Origin: Aphidius gifuensis
Lineage: Eukaryota; Arthropoda; Insecta; Hymenoptera; Braconidae
NCBI RefSeq assembly: GCF_014905175.1
Contig: NC_057789.1
Span: 5,084,001-5,148,000, forward strand
DNA length: 64,000 nt
Direction of reading: 5' to 3'
Shown: positions 22,346 to 35,467 of the stretch, one piece after another
Layout: every line of letters begins with the position of its first letter
Position numbering within the stretch: the stretch's first letter is position 1
Notes under the pieces: model-generated
What the model was told of the DNA's origin: nothing
The model's input: the letters and a program-made list of their open reading frames with translations, nothing else
The model's database searches: none
Program-made: the position numbers and the translations under genes

Positions 22346-25300
22346 CCTATTTTTTTTTTTTTTTTTCTACTATGACAGTGAAATCAATACGATAAATAAA
22401 AAAAAATAAAATCATCCCTTCTCGAGTTGGTTTTTGTTTCGTCTTTCGAAATTCACCCTCTTGGAAAAATTCACTTTTCTCTCCTGACTCATCACCGAAT
22501 CACATTGCATCAACCCTCGGTTGTCTGACTAATCGAATTTATTCTTATTTGCATTTTTTTTTTTTTCATTTTTATAATGCATAATATAAATATACTATAT
22601 CTTGTTTTTTTTTTATTTTTTCTTTAAATTTAAGAGTTTTCGAAATAGAAAAATAGAAGGAAAAAATTTCGATTGGTACACGAGTTAATTGGTTGAATGG
22701 TTAAAAAGAAAAAAAAAAAAAAGAAAATATATGTTATAGTCGAGGAAAAAGAGTTGAGAAAATTGCTGTGGTGAATATCTATATGTATGTATAAAAGAAA
22801 AACGTAATAAAGTCGGTATCGGGTTGCCAGATTGGAAAATAACCGGTAAAGTGTGTGGGTTCCTTGAATTATGAGACACAACAGTGAGAAAAAAAAAAAA
22901 GATAAAAAAAATTAAAACTTTAGTAAATGGAGTAAATAAAGCTCAGTATAATAAAACAGAAATAAAAAAAATATATAGATATATTTATATACTTTTTATT
23001 CGTTTTAGTTAATCTAAAATGAAGCAAACTCATTTAATTTTTTTTTTCCTTTTTTCGATATATGCTGTAAGCCTCTCTTAATCACCTCTTTTATATATAA
23101 AATTTTTTAAACAAACAACTCTCGAGTATCAACAATTTAATGAATAAAAAAAAAAAAAAAAATTGAATTTTATAAATTCAAAATAAACATATGCTCTATA
23201 TATCATCAAAGAGACAATTTACATTGCAATCGAAAATATTCAACTCTTGAGTGAAGAGCTCTTCAAAATGATGATCATAAAAATTCAAAAGATTTCTTTT
23301 ACATGTTTTTTTTTTCCCAAGGATCATTAGAACATCATATCCTTTAAATGATGGAAAAAATATTCTATTTAATGTTTTTTTTTCTTCCCTGTTTGTTCTT
23401 TTAAGTGGTAGTTTTTTATTATTTTTTTTTGTGTCTCTAATTAGTAAAGCATGTTGAATCTTTACATTAAATTTTTAACAATTTAAATTTATCATAAACT
23501 CACATGGCAAATCGTGTCTTTGAATTAAGCCACATATAAAAGTTGACAGTAAGCTAACATTGATGCAAGCACACCTTTTACTGCAAGAAAATGACAAAGT
23601 AAATATACGCCTTGTCACATTGAGAACTAACGCCAATAATGTCCATTTTATAATTTTATAAAATAACTCACGCGGAATAATAACTTTTAAAAAATAAAGA
23701 AAAGAAAAAGCTATATGTATAAAAAATTTTACAGTGAAAACAAAAAAGCTCAAATAAAAAAAGCATGTGAAAAAAAAATTGAAAGGAATGTCCATCATGA
23801 TTTTTTATTTTAAATCCAAAAAGATAACATTCACTTTGTTTTTTTTTTTTCTACACATAGTCGTACATAAAAAAAAAACATCCATAAAGAAAAACATCCT
23901 CAAAAGATGTATCATTTTTTAAATATTTTTTATTTATGCAACTTTTATCAACTTTTTGTTCTTTTTTTCTTTTTCATTTATTTCATTTATATATACACTT
24001 TTTTTTTCTCCATTATAATATTCTTTATTTTTCTCTCATTTTTTCTCATATTCCCTTATTATGTTTTTCAACTCTTGGCACTCTTTTGCCTCTTTACAAA
24101 TCCATCCTAAAGGTATACATGTACCTTGTGAAAAAAAAAACCTGCTGCACGAGAAGGGTCCCGAATATAAACAAGAAAAGTCGAGTAAATATATGAAAAA
24201 TTCTTAGGTTATACAGATGTACTTTTATTTTCTTACATTCCAACCTACTTTTTTTATGCTAAAAAATAAATATAAATAATTTTTATGTATAGAAGCATTT
24301 TTCTATTGCAAAATTTATGTATTTTTTTTTTTTTTTCTTGATCAAAAACACTTTCAGTGAGTTCTATCAAAAGATGAGTAAACTTGACAACAATAAAAAA
24401 AAAAATTTCAATATAAAACAAAATTTTCCCTCGCATATTGTTAAAAATAAAAAACACTTTTACTAACATTGATGAAATTTTCTTTTATTTTAAAGAATAA
24501 AGAATAAATTTTCATCACTTAATTTTTTCTTCAATGAAAAATGAAAAAAAAGTTCAATTCAATTTACCTACTTTTTTATTTTTTAGATTAAAAAAAAACA
24601 TAGAACACATGTGGATGGCAGCAGCAGCAGCAATATACATATATAAAAAAAAAAAAAAAAAGAATATTCAGACTAAATATTCCATAAATTTTAATAAAAA
24701 CTTGTGAAAAACTGAAAATTATAACGTGAAAATATTCATCTTACATTTTTCATAATATAATATAAAGCCAATGAAAAAATTAAAAAATGTAAAACAAAAA
24801 ATATAACGAATATGTTAAATGAAAAAGTAAAAAAAAAAAAAAAAAAAACCCCTCAACTTGCGATGAAAAGAAAAAAATGAAAATTTCGGTCTTACGCAAT
24901 TACAACAAAGCCACTTACTAATTTTCCCAACGTGTCTAATAATCCATTATCTCTGTTGGCCTTCCGGCATCAAAATTTATATATGAGAACTAATCCTACT
25001 GGATACTACTTCATATATACAAGGGATGTTTCTCTCGTCGAGTACGTGCATAAGCTTTCCTCTATCAAATATATACATATATATAAGCATTGTTATAATG
25101 CCCTACAGTACGTATAATACTCTCAACTAAATTCCTGGACAGTGCTGACACGACAAATATGTGTAAAAACTATATATGTGAAAACGCGCAAGGTAATGGA
25201 ATAGTCGTCGAGTGTGAGATCTAATTTGTCTTAAAACGTGGGTCAAAAGGGTTCACTGGACTAATCCAAAACATTATAAACCCATTGAAGAATTTTCATG

Positions 25301-28300
25301 AATATACGTAATTGTCATTTCTTTTTTTTTAAACCAAAAAAAAAAAATAAATTCACTGGTATATTATTTTTTTTTTGTCCTCTCATTTTGACTAAGTAAT
25401 GTTTTTTTTTTTTTTTTTAAAATTTAATAATCCAAAAGTGGATTATTAAGGTCGAAATAATTAGTCGAAAAATAAAAATGCTTATGAATAAAATATGACA
25501 TAAGTACATAAAGGAAGTATCGGAGACAAAGACATGTATATATTAAACAATATCAGAGTAGTTATGTACCTGAGGCGTTAACGATAGTCCAGAATACGTG
25601 ATTGGAGTACAAGAATGTCTCTGTAAAATGTATAACTTTATATAATATTCAACTGTCGGGTTTACCTTCAAAATGGAATATAGAACTCTTGTTAATAATA
25701 ACAATAACAGACACACCAAACTTCTGCACAGTGAATTAATTTCACATACTCAGCATTAACCTCATTGAAAGATATTTGACAATTAATAAAACTTTATATA
25801 TGAAATAAGCTTTCTAAAATACTTGTCATGAATGTTTTATTATTATTTGAATAAAATTAAGTTGAATATAAATAAATAAAGAATAATAAATATTGGAAAA
25901 ATACGAGAGATGTAACGAGTCAAGTAGTAAAGTCATTGTTTAGTCAGACAACGATGGAATAAGATCGTTGATTTAATTTTGCATGTTGACATTGAGATAT
26001 AATCCAATACTCGACAGTCAACATGCAGTATAGAAATTTGTGTGACAAAACACGCATATATAACCTACCCCCTATTTCCATGAGACACCTTTATTACGAC
26101 ATATAAATTGATAGTCCGATAAAATAAAATAAAAAATGTCATTGAATTAAAAAAAAATAAATAAATAAAATATATATTTAATATTATAAATATTTAATAT
26201 AGCAAATATTAATCTTTATAAATTAAAAATAAAAGTAAAAAAAAATTGATTTTATTTCAATGGAATTTTAGTTAAAAATTTCAACAAAAGAAATTAGATT
26301 ATTTGTTGATGGATCGATCTTAAGAAAAAGCAATATCACAAGGGACACAGTATATATATGTATACAAGTTGCCGTGTCAGCGATAAATGCTCTACACGAT
26401 ATCGTCGTTTTTTTTCTTTTTTTTTTTTTATACTATAAACTGAGACACATTGGAATTCCTTTTAAATTCAGGTATCTACCCTTTTTCCGCTTTCTCTGAT
26501 CTAGACACTGTTTTTTTGCTTTTATATTTTTTTTTTCCTGTAGCAATTTGTCCTTTAGCTTCTTGACTCATTATTCTTTAATATTCTTTTTTTGCCAATT
26601 CGTGGAAATTAATATTACATCAGAAATTACATCAAGTAGTAGCAAAGTAAAATGAGAAAATAAATAAAAGTTATATTAATAAAAAAATGTCAAATAAAGC
26701 AATATGAAATTTAAAAAAAAAAAATATTTACTTTTGTTAATATTTCTTATCTGGTCTTTGATAATTGGCTTTTGAAAAATATAATATCAAATCTACAGAC
26801 GTATTTTTATATCTAATAAATAACTAAAAATGAAACTCAGTGAAACAGGTTTAATTTAGGTCATACTTCAAAAATTAATTTGTTTTTTTTTTTTTTGTAA
26901 ATAAAAACAGTAAATTAACTTTATATTTAACTTTGTTATTAATTAATTTATTTCTTAGAATTTTATTTACCCGAGGTAATGTAGTTTTTAAATTTTTTTT
27001 TATTTAAAAAAAAAATCAACAAAATATATATAGATGAAAAATATATCATGATTGAAGGTGAAGAAATTTAAAAAAGTTAAAATTAGTGTAAGTTATCAAA
27101 GAAGATAGTTATTTCAGGAAATAACTATACGCTATCTTTGCATAAACCAATTATTCCTCTCGCTTTGCTTCTCACCAAATCTTGATTCGTCTGGAGAAAT
27201 TCTATATAGAAATAATTGCACCGACGTCCAACACAAGTTAAATATTCAACTCACGTTTAAATTTGAAAGATAAATTAAAATACCAAGTCTCGCGCGCTCA
27301 AAATTTAAACGATTTTCTTTAATTTTTATATTATATTTTAAACATTTATTAAAAAATTTCAAATTTATTTATGTTGAAAAATATTTGCCAACATATCAAA
27401 CTTGGTTTCGAGTAAACTTTTCGGTTTTCAATGTAACTTTAACGTCAAAAGATAATGTCAGCAGTCTTGTAAGTTTTCCTTTTTTTTTTTTTTATTCAAT
27501 TTTTTATCAGTTGTAAAAGAAAATCTTTAACTGTATTTTTCAATAGCTATATATGAAAAATTAGTTAACACAACCATACAATCAATTTTTTTTACTATAT
27601 CTTCTACTTGGATGATTAAAAAATTTAAACTTGTATTATTTAATACGCATAAAATTTTAACGTTTGTTAAACTACCCTTGAAATAATGAAGCATCACATC
27701 CTACGGTTTGATGGACATTGTTTTGCTCGAATGCACGACACGAGTCAAAAACAAAGACAAAGTATGAAAAAATAAAAAAAATAAAAAAAAAGTGTTGCTG
27801 CCAACTCATCCGAATAGTTATTGTGTGTCTGCACAATGACCCCCAAACACCACATACATTGTCTTTGAAGGTCAAAGGCGAATTTAATTTATCAAGCTTA
27901 ATTTAACAATATTAAATTTAGAAAAAAAATAAAAATATTATATATAATTAAAATGTTGCATAAGAAATTTATCTACAACTTGTATTGTATTATAAAATTT
28001 TTATAAATTTATAAAAGTAAAAAAATTACAAAAGTTTTTCTACACGCAATATGAATATAGAATCACTATTTCAATCGTAAAATTTGATACCACATTTGAA
28101 AAAATATGTGCAAAAACTACAAAAGAATTGTAAAATTTGATAGAATTAAATACGCGTGATGAAAAAAATAAAAAACTCATTGAGTTTATTCAAGATGCAT
28201 TTTGGCATTCAGTGTCCGTACTTTATATGGTTGAATATAAAAAAGAAATAAAATAATAAAAGTGAGTACAGGGAGTGCCAGAGGTTGTGTGTAGATAAAG

Positions 28301-31300
28301 GAAGAGAATTTTAGGAGTTTGAGGTGCAAGAGAATGAATATCGATCCCTTAGCCTTGGCGTCCTGATAATCATAGTGAGGTTCAAAGCTAGCACCGGGGA
28401 TTTAACGCTCACCCACAGTCCAATTAGTCTAACTTATAATTATCACAGCAGTAACTGACAGACTCTACCCGATCGGATTACTCAGGCGTGTGGAAAACCT
28501 CTTTCGTATATCTCACATCAACAAAATTATGTCAAAAATTATTTTTCAATTTATATATATATATATACATTTTTTTTTTCATTAAAACAAATATAACAAT
28601 ATATAAAAATTTAAAATTTATCATTAAAAAATAATAATCTAGTTTAAAAATAATATCATTTATAAATACAATTCACGTGTTAATACTTTGTTTTAATATT
28701 TTCATAATGAAAATATAAATTAAATGACTAAAGTTTAAATAAATTTAATGTCAACATGTCCAAAAGATAAAATGTGTATAAACCACTATAGATATACGAG
28801 AAAATACTAAACATCTGCGTGATGCAATTTTCTAACAAATCCAATCCGCTTGTTTTATATACAAAATAATACAACAACATGCATAAAACTTGTCCTCTGT
28901 GTCACAATGTGATTCCATTGGGATTCCTTTTGTAATATTCATTCCAGTAGCCTTCGCCACTGGAGTCTATAATGGAAGGTTTGTGGTCTTATACTTGCTA
29001 AAGGGGTAGAGTATCATCGATGGATACAAATTAATCGACATTTTCGTGGTCAACAGTTCTATTTGAAAACTGTCCGATACACATTTTATTGGTCAGATTA
29101 TTTACTAGCTAAAATGTATCAACATTTAGCTGGTCATGGTAATTTTGTTGAGAAAATAAAATAACAAAAATAAATACCTCGAAAAAATATATAGCTATCG
29201 TTATCAAATGAAACAAAGATGAATTTACTGAAAAGGGTGACTATTTGTTGGTTGTTGATTTGGTTTTTTTTTTTTTTTGTTTTTTGTTCAGTAGGTTTGT
29301 TTGTTTGTTTTTTGTTTATATACACACGAGTTGGTTAACTTTTTTTTGAAAAGATATTTTTTTTACTCAAAGCAAACGTAGCCTTTTGTCCTTGAAATTT
29401 TATTATTATTAAGGTTGAAAAAGATAAAATTCAAGCAAGGGTATTCTCATTTAGAAAATGAGTGTGGCAAAAACAGGAGCAACTTTTGAAGCTCGCAGTA
29501 TCCTTACTCTTATGTACTCCCTCAACACTTAAATTCTCAAGAGAACACACAAAACACCCGGTAGCATAACACAAGAATCTTGAAACTCTGGTTTGTTTGA
29601 ATTCGTCACAAAAAGCTTGGCTAGTTTTTTCTTTTTTTTTTTTTTTGTCCCTACTCATCCGTTGTCTGGCTTTGTTTTACTTTGTAATGACTTTTTGTAG
29701 GTAAAAGGTGAAAGTATGTGTGTGGGGGCTTAATTTTTTTTATACATTTATTTTTTCTTTCAACGTATTCAACATATTTTGTGTACTGTGGACAACAGCT
29801 TCCTTGCTTTGTTTTAAAAACTTGGTGGTTCATATTAAAACTGAGTTATTTTTTATTCATTTATATTTTAAAGCTTTTTGTTTTTTTTTTTTTCACGTGT
29901 GTAACTGACTGAATGTCAACTAGAAGTTATTAAAACTATACTGTATTATTATATGTCCGTCAATCTCATGACTGTATAAATTAAAAATAAATTTATATAT
30001 ATAATTTTATTATTCCAACAAAATATATAAATAATTTTTGTCACTGTATATTTTTTTTTGAGATTTTTGTTTAGTTTTAAAATCAATTTCAAGAGTTTTG
30101 TTGTCAAGTTTAAATAATAATTTAGTACGTGACTGCACTTTGAAAGAAAAAAAAAAGCTCTCTATTTTTTTTTTTTATTACTATATAGACTATAGTCGAT
30201 AGTCAGGTGACAATGAAAATAAAAAAAAAAAAATTGACAACAAAAATAAAACTACCATCATCTGGAGAGTTGATAGAAACAAAAAAAAATTGAAACAGTA
30301 TATAGAAAAAACAATAAAGACAAAAAACAAATATAGGAAATAAATGTTGTCAAAGGAGAATAAAAACGTGAGAAAGTCGATGAAATAGTGGTGTACCCAT
30401 ATACACAAAGAGTACATACACAAAAGTAAAACCGAGTATGAAGAAAAAAATTGTTCTAGTTTTATTCTATTTGGTTTTTTTAACTTGTAAATTTTTTTGT
30501 TATATTTTTTTCTATTTAATTTTATTTTGTATATGTTTTCGAGAATGGTACTATACAATGCATAAGGTCTGAGCGAATTTTCGTTTAAATATATTCTCAG
30601 CAATCTGACTTGTATATCACAGCCATATATTCATCTAAACAAGAGACTTGTATTGTTTGAAGCTTTTATTGCAAGGCCACTTTGCCTGTGGCTTAACGCC
30701 CTAATTCCGTCACACTTACAAACTCAGTCGTATATTTTATCGTAAGTCCATCTTGTTCTAAATTTTCTCCTATATTTCTATAGATATATCCACATGATAA
30801 TTAGCAATTAAGAGACTATTCATTCATAAAATAAGTGATTAACAATTTCATGAATTCACGTATGATAGCTAGCTTAATTTAATATCGAAATTAAATTATT
30901 TATTATTAAAATTAACAACGTCATTAAAGCGTCAAGTATTGCAACTTGAGGCTCGATCAAAGGTGTGTTTCTCAACTTGTGAAGGAATAATTTTGCAACG
31001 GTGCATAACAAATAGTTTTTGCCTTAATAACAGGCGTATTGGGTTAACTCCCTTGGGCACACGTCGGAAATGCTTGACGAACAGCACGCGACTGACTCAC
31101 GCATTTCGAAAAAAAAAAAAAAACATATTTTTGAAATTTAATTATATTATTTACCGTTGAATTTTTTTATTTTTATATATATTTTTTTTTGTGCAATTAA
31201 ATAAAATTAATGATTGAAAATGTAAATATTTTTAAAATTTATTATTATTTTATTATTTCATAAGAAAATGGTAAAATTAAGATTATAAAATATGATTTGT

Positions 31301-32095
31301 ACTTTTGTTCTTTCAGGAAATCCCAAAATGGCCCTTAGGCCCACATCAGTACATCATTTCTTAAACAACGGAAACTTTATCGTATGAATCACAAAAGGGA
31401 TGCGACTTGCAACTTTTATAAAACGAACAGTCTCATATATGGCTGTTATTTATTTCAAATTTAGTAAGTATATCACCCTCAGGCAATTTGAAATAGAGAG
31501 AATAAAATATTGATGAAATTTAAAACAAAAAAAAAAAACGAAATAATTGTAAAAAAAAAAAATTTAAAACAATTTTTCATAAAATAAATATCAAATTACT
31601 GTCTATAAAAATATTCATTAAGCTTTATAGCAATTCCACGTCTAATTATTTAATTTGAAAAAAATAAAGTAAATGAATATTATAGAGAGATAATAAAATA
31701 GTGAAAAGACATTGTCAGCAATGAATATCATGATAACCAGCATACGTTTGATGCTGACCTCTGAAGAATCAAGCAACCTATCCCAACCCTTTATTTTATT
31801 CCCTCACCCATTGAGACCATTAACGTGAAACTTGCGTGCAACGAATCACAAAATTTTCCCCAAGCATTTGCGTGACGCTTCGTTTAATTTTCAAACTCTT
31901 TTTTTATTTTTCTTCATTTTGAAACTCTACTACTACTTCAACTATATGTCGATCTATTCAACCACAAAATGAAATACTCTCTTTTCATTGAGTTGACACA
32001 CAGATCTACCTACCTATACCTGCCTACCTACTCAATTAACATTTTGAATGATGTATAAAAAAAAAAAGGAAAATACTAGTTGATTGATAACTCAC
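22346..32095. other. Long noncoding AT-rich stretch
   Basis: I see no supported gene in nearly 10 kb. Islands of less biased composition occur at about 24900-25300, 27670-27860, 28265-28510, 28880-29110 and 30930-31110, without consistent frames plus splice sites. A short CAG/GCA run sits at 24616-24632. The remainder is poly-A/T and simple repeats. It could be intron or intergenic DNA. Confidence 0.5.
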
Positions 32096-32170
32096 CTTGA
32101 TCATGCTGATGGAGCCATTGTCGCAGCACCCATGTTGTTGAAATTTCGATAATCAAAGAATGTCACAGGA
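32096..32170 (-). other. Possible first-exon 3' edge with strong splice donor
   Basis: On the minus strand AGCATGATCAAG is followed by GTGAGT, a near-perfect donor, with intron start at 32095. Immediately before it ATG ATC AAG could be a start codon plus two codons. The upstream sequence (CAACAACATGGGTGCTGCGA) has ordinary composition. No partner exon was identified, so this is only a candidate 5' exon. Confidence 0.25.
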
Positions 32171-35100
32171 TACACTCTCCATATACAATAGTACTCTATC
32201 ATCGTTCTTTCCATTATTTTATTTTCTTCACACACAACACTTTCTCAAAACTAAAAAAAAATAAATAACCAAAATTCAAATAAATCATAATAAAATTAAT
32301 AACATTTAATTGTTTAAATAGAAAAAATAAAAAGAAACTTTACTTCTTTTTAAAAAATTAAAAGAGGTAAAATAAAAAGACTGATGAGATGAAAGTCAAA
32401 AGGATCGATGAAATTATTAAAGTGACTTATTTAACACTTGCTTTAACCGAGTTATCACTATCGCCTTGGGGTATAGATGATAAAATAGCTTTGACTTTGA
32501 AGTTGTCAAGTTTGTTACAGGTTCAATACACCAAGGGACAACTGACTCCATAAATGCAGCCCTCTTCACGTGAGCTAACACACTTGCTATCTTAGAATGT
32601 ATATACGCTAATAATAAATTATTAAATACCAAATGTACAAGTTAAAGGTAAAGCACATGTACATGTAAAATAATTCATTTAAAAAATAAATAAATAATAT
32701 TAATGTTTGTTAATATTATTTTATTATTTGTTTCAATTAAAACGAAACAAAAATAAAAAAACATAATTAAAGATCATTAAATTTTGAGTGTAAAATTAAT
32801 TATGCATTGAAATTAGAAAACCGATTTAATGATAAGCCTTCGAGCATTGAATTTTAGCTTAACGACCATGGCTTTAGGATGCAAATTGATAATTGCATCT
32901 AGTAGTACCTTTGACTGTATAGAGATATCTTTAAGTCTGATTGGATCGAAACTCAGTTGACATTATCATTGACAACTTGAACCAATCTACTGTTTTTTAT
33001 TTATTATTTTTTAATTATTTTGATTACTAGTAAAATGTACTTTTAAACTATTAAAATGTCAATAATATAACACTACGAGAGTGTAAAAATAAAATGAATA
33101 TCTAGAAGCAGATCAATCTCATGATCAAAGTGATTTTAAATTAAATTTAAATGTTCATTTCACGAGGGAAATTTCTCTATTTCGTCTTTATCCTTTTTCT
33201 CTTTCTATCTCTCTACGTTATCCTTGTTTACTAGTACAGATATTGTATATAGTGAATAATTTTATGACTGGGTAAAGGGCGTGTTGCGTACATACAATAC
33301 ATGGAGTATTACGCAATCTACCTAACGACCTTTGACACGCGGACTTTGAACACTGGTGATTGGTCCTCGCAACACTTTATTATTAACATGTGAGCCAGGA
33401 TTAATCTTCAAAGATAATAATAACAACTGACAGTCTTATTATAATAAATTAAATTATATATAAATAAAAATTATTAATATTATTTTTAGACAAACAATAA
33501 CATCAACGAAAAATTTGTTTGTCAGCTTAATTATATATAAATAAAAATATTATAAAAGTGTTGATGAAAATAATAAATTTACGTCTATTTATGTAGGTAC
33601 AACATAAATATATCGTAGAAATTTAAATCACTTTTATATCGCTTTATTCGAATCTCGTATTACAAGATAAGGCTTTTTTTTTTTTTACGTTTATATATAT
33701 AATATCGTGCGTGCGTATTTTTTAAAATTTATTTTATTTTTTCAGTGTATGGTTTTTGTAGTAAATATTAATCTACAATTTCAATTGTTTATTTTTTTTT
33801 TTTTTTTTTTTTTTTGTATCAGTATTCTGTATACAATGACATACATATATAATATTATTATAATGACAACATTGAAGGATAAAGGCTGATAAATAAAACA
33901 GCACAGCAGTAGTAAAATTTACCACATCAACAAAATAAAAATTACAAAAACAAAAAAAAAAAGAAAATCGTGCATTTTTAATTCACTTTCAAGCATTATT
34001 TTTTTTCATATTTTTGTCTTTTTCACACACGCAATCTCTACGGTCCTATCATCCTTTACTCTTCGGTTTTTTTATTTTTAATATAATCAGCCCATACAAG
34101 TAAAAAAAAAAAAGAAAAAAAAAAGTATCCAATAAGGCATCATGTTCTTGGTGAAAAAAAAAAAATTATTTCAAAATCAATATTCACTGCTGTCTCGTGA
34201 GGATTGTACTTTTTTTTTTTTTTTCTTTTTCATTACTAAAATGCACACATGCATACATTCGAATTTTTGCTTATAAATCTGACAACCGAATTTCCACTCA
34301 CTCTTTGCACACAACTTTCACACTGTTTATTTTTAAATTTATTCATAGTTTTTTTTTTTTTTGTTTTTTCATGTATTTTTTATTATTCTCGTGTTTAAAA
34401 CAATACGTTTGATGCCACTAAAATAATATTTTTCTTTTTTTTTTCATATTTTTATACTCATTCAAATCGACAAGTTAAAGACAATATGTACAGATTTATC
34501 TTCGTACCACATATATAATAATTAAAATTTATTAATTCGACATTAATTATAATATTTTGTTGGGTTAAATATATTATTATCATTAATATAATTGTAAACG
34601 TAGACAAAAGAAAATAACTAGGCAGATGATGTTATAGGTTGGCTATTTTTAAATTTATCCTTTTTTTTTTTTAAAGCAAAGAGCTTCTCGTCAACTACTA
34701 AATATTGAATAATAAAATCTAAATTTATCTTGTGTAAAACTTTGAGAAAATGACAAATTAATTTTGAAATTTAATTAAAATGAAATTACGTAAATTATTG
34801 TGTACGTAATTTTTAAAACTTGGGTCTAGACATAATTGAAGAATTTTGTGAAAAAAAAAAAAACGTACAATAAATTATTTCATCACAATTAACATTGAAT
34901 AAACCCAAATATTTTTATATCATATTTTTTTTTTGTCTATCTTTTTCTTTTTTATATATATAATTTAAAAAAAAAAAATATCTATATTTAACGTGATTAT
35001 TCATTTGTATGTCATTTTTTTATTTTTATTTTAAATGTGCTTAGGTGATTACGGCTTATCACTGTCAGGTCGATATCAGTCGACGTGATGGATGCGCTCA

Positions 35101-35467
35101 GCACACATAGTGTCAGTGAGCAGAATAAAATATATATATTTAAAAAGAAGCAGTCGTGATTGACAATAGCTAATGAATCTCATACATTTAATAAATAATC
35201 AAGTAAAACATTCATTTTTTTTTTTTTCTATTTTCAGTCCAATATGTGCCATTTTAAATAATTTATCATTATAATTTTAATATATTTTTAAAATTTGTTA
35301 ATTAATTTAAAATTCATGTCAATTTAATTAAAATATTTGTCATTTAAAATTTAAATGTTTGTTTTTCCTTTTTTTTTTTTCTGTTTGCTTATATTAATTA
35401 ATAAAAAAAAAAAAAAAAAAAAATTGAAATTAAAATATTAAGAGATATCCAAACTTTGAAATATTAA
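32171..35467. other. Noncoding AT-rich DNA
   Basis: Mostly low complexity. The region 32417-32632 (minus) has an open frame of ordinary composition without motifs or splice support, which I do not call. 33240-33420 is less AT-biased, with no frame. Confidence 0.5.

Noticed and set aside
21186..24196. Many short frames rich in Phe, Leu, Ile and Lys
   Set aside because: They are translations of poly-T and poly-A tracts, lack consistent splice sites, and overlap in several frames.
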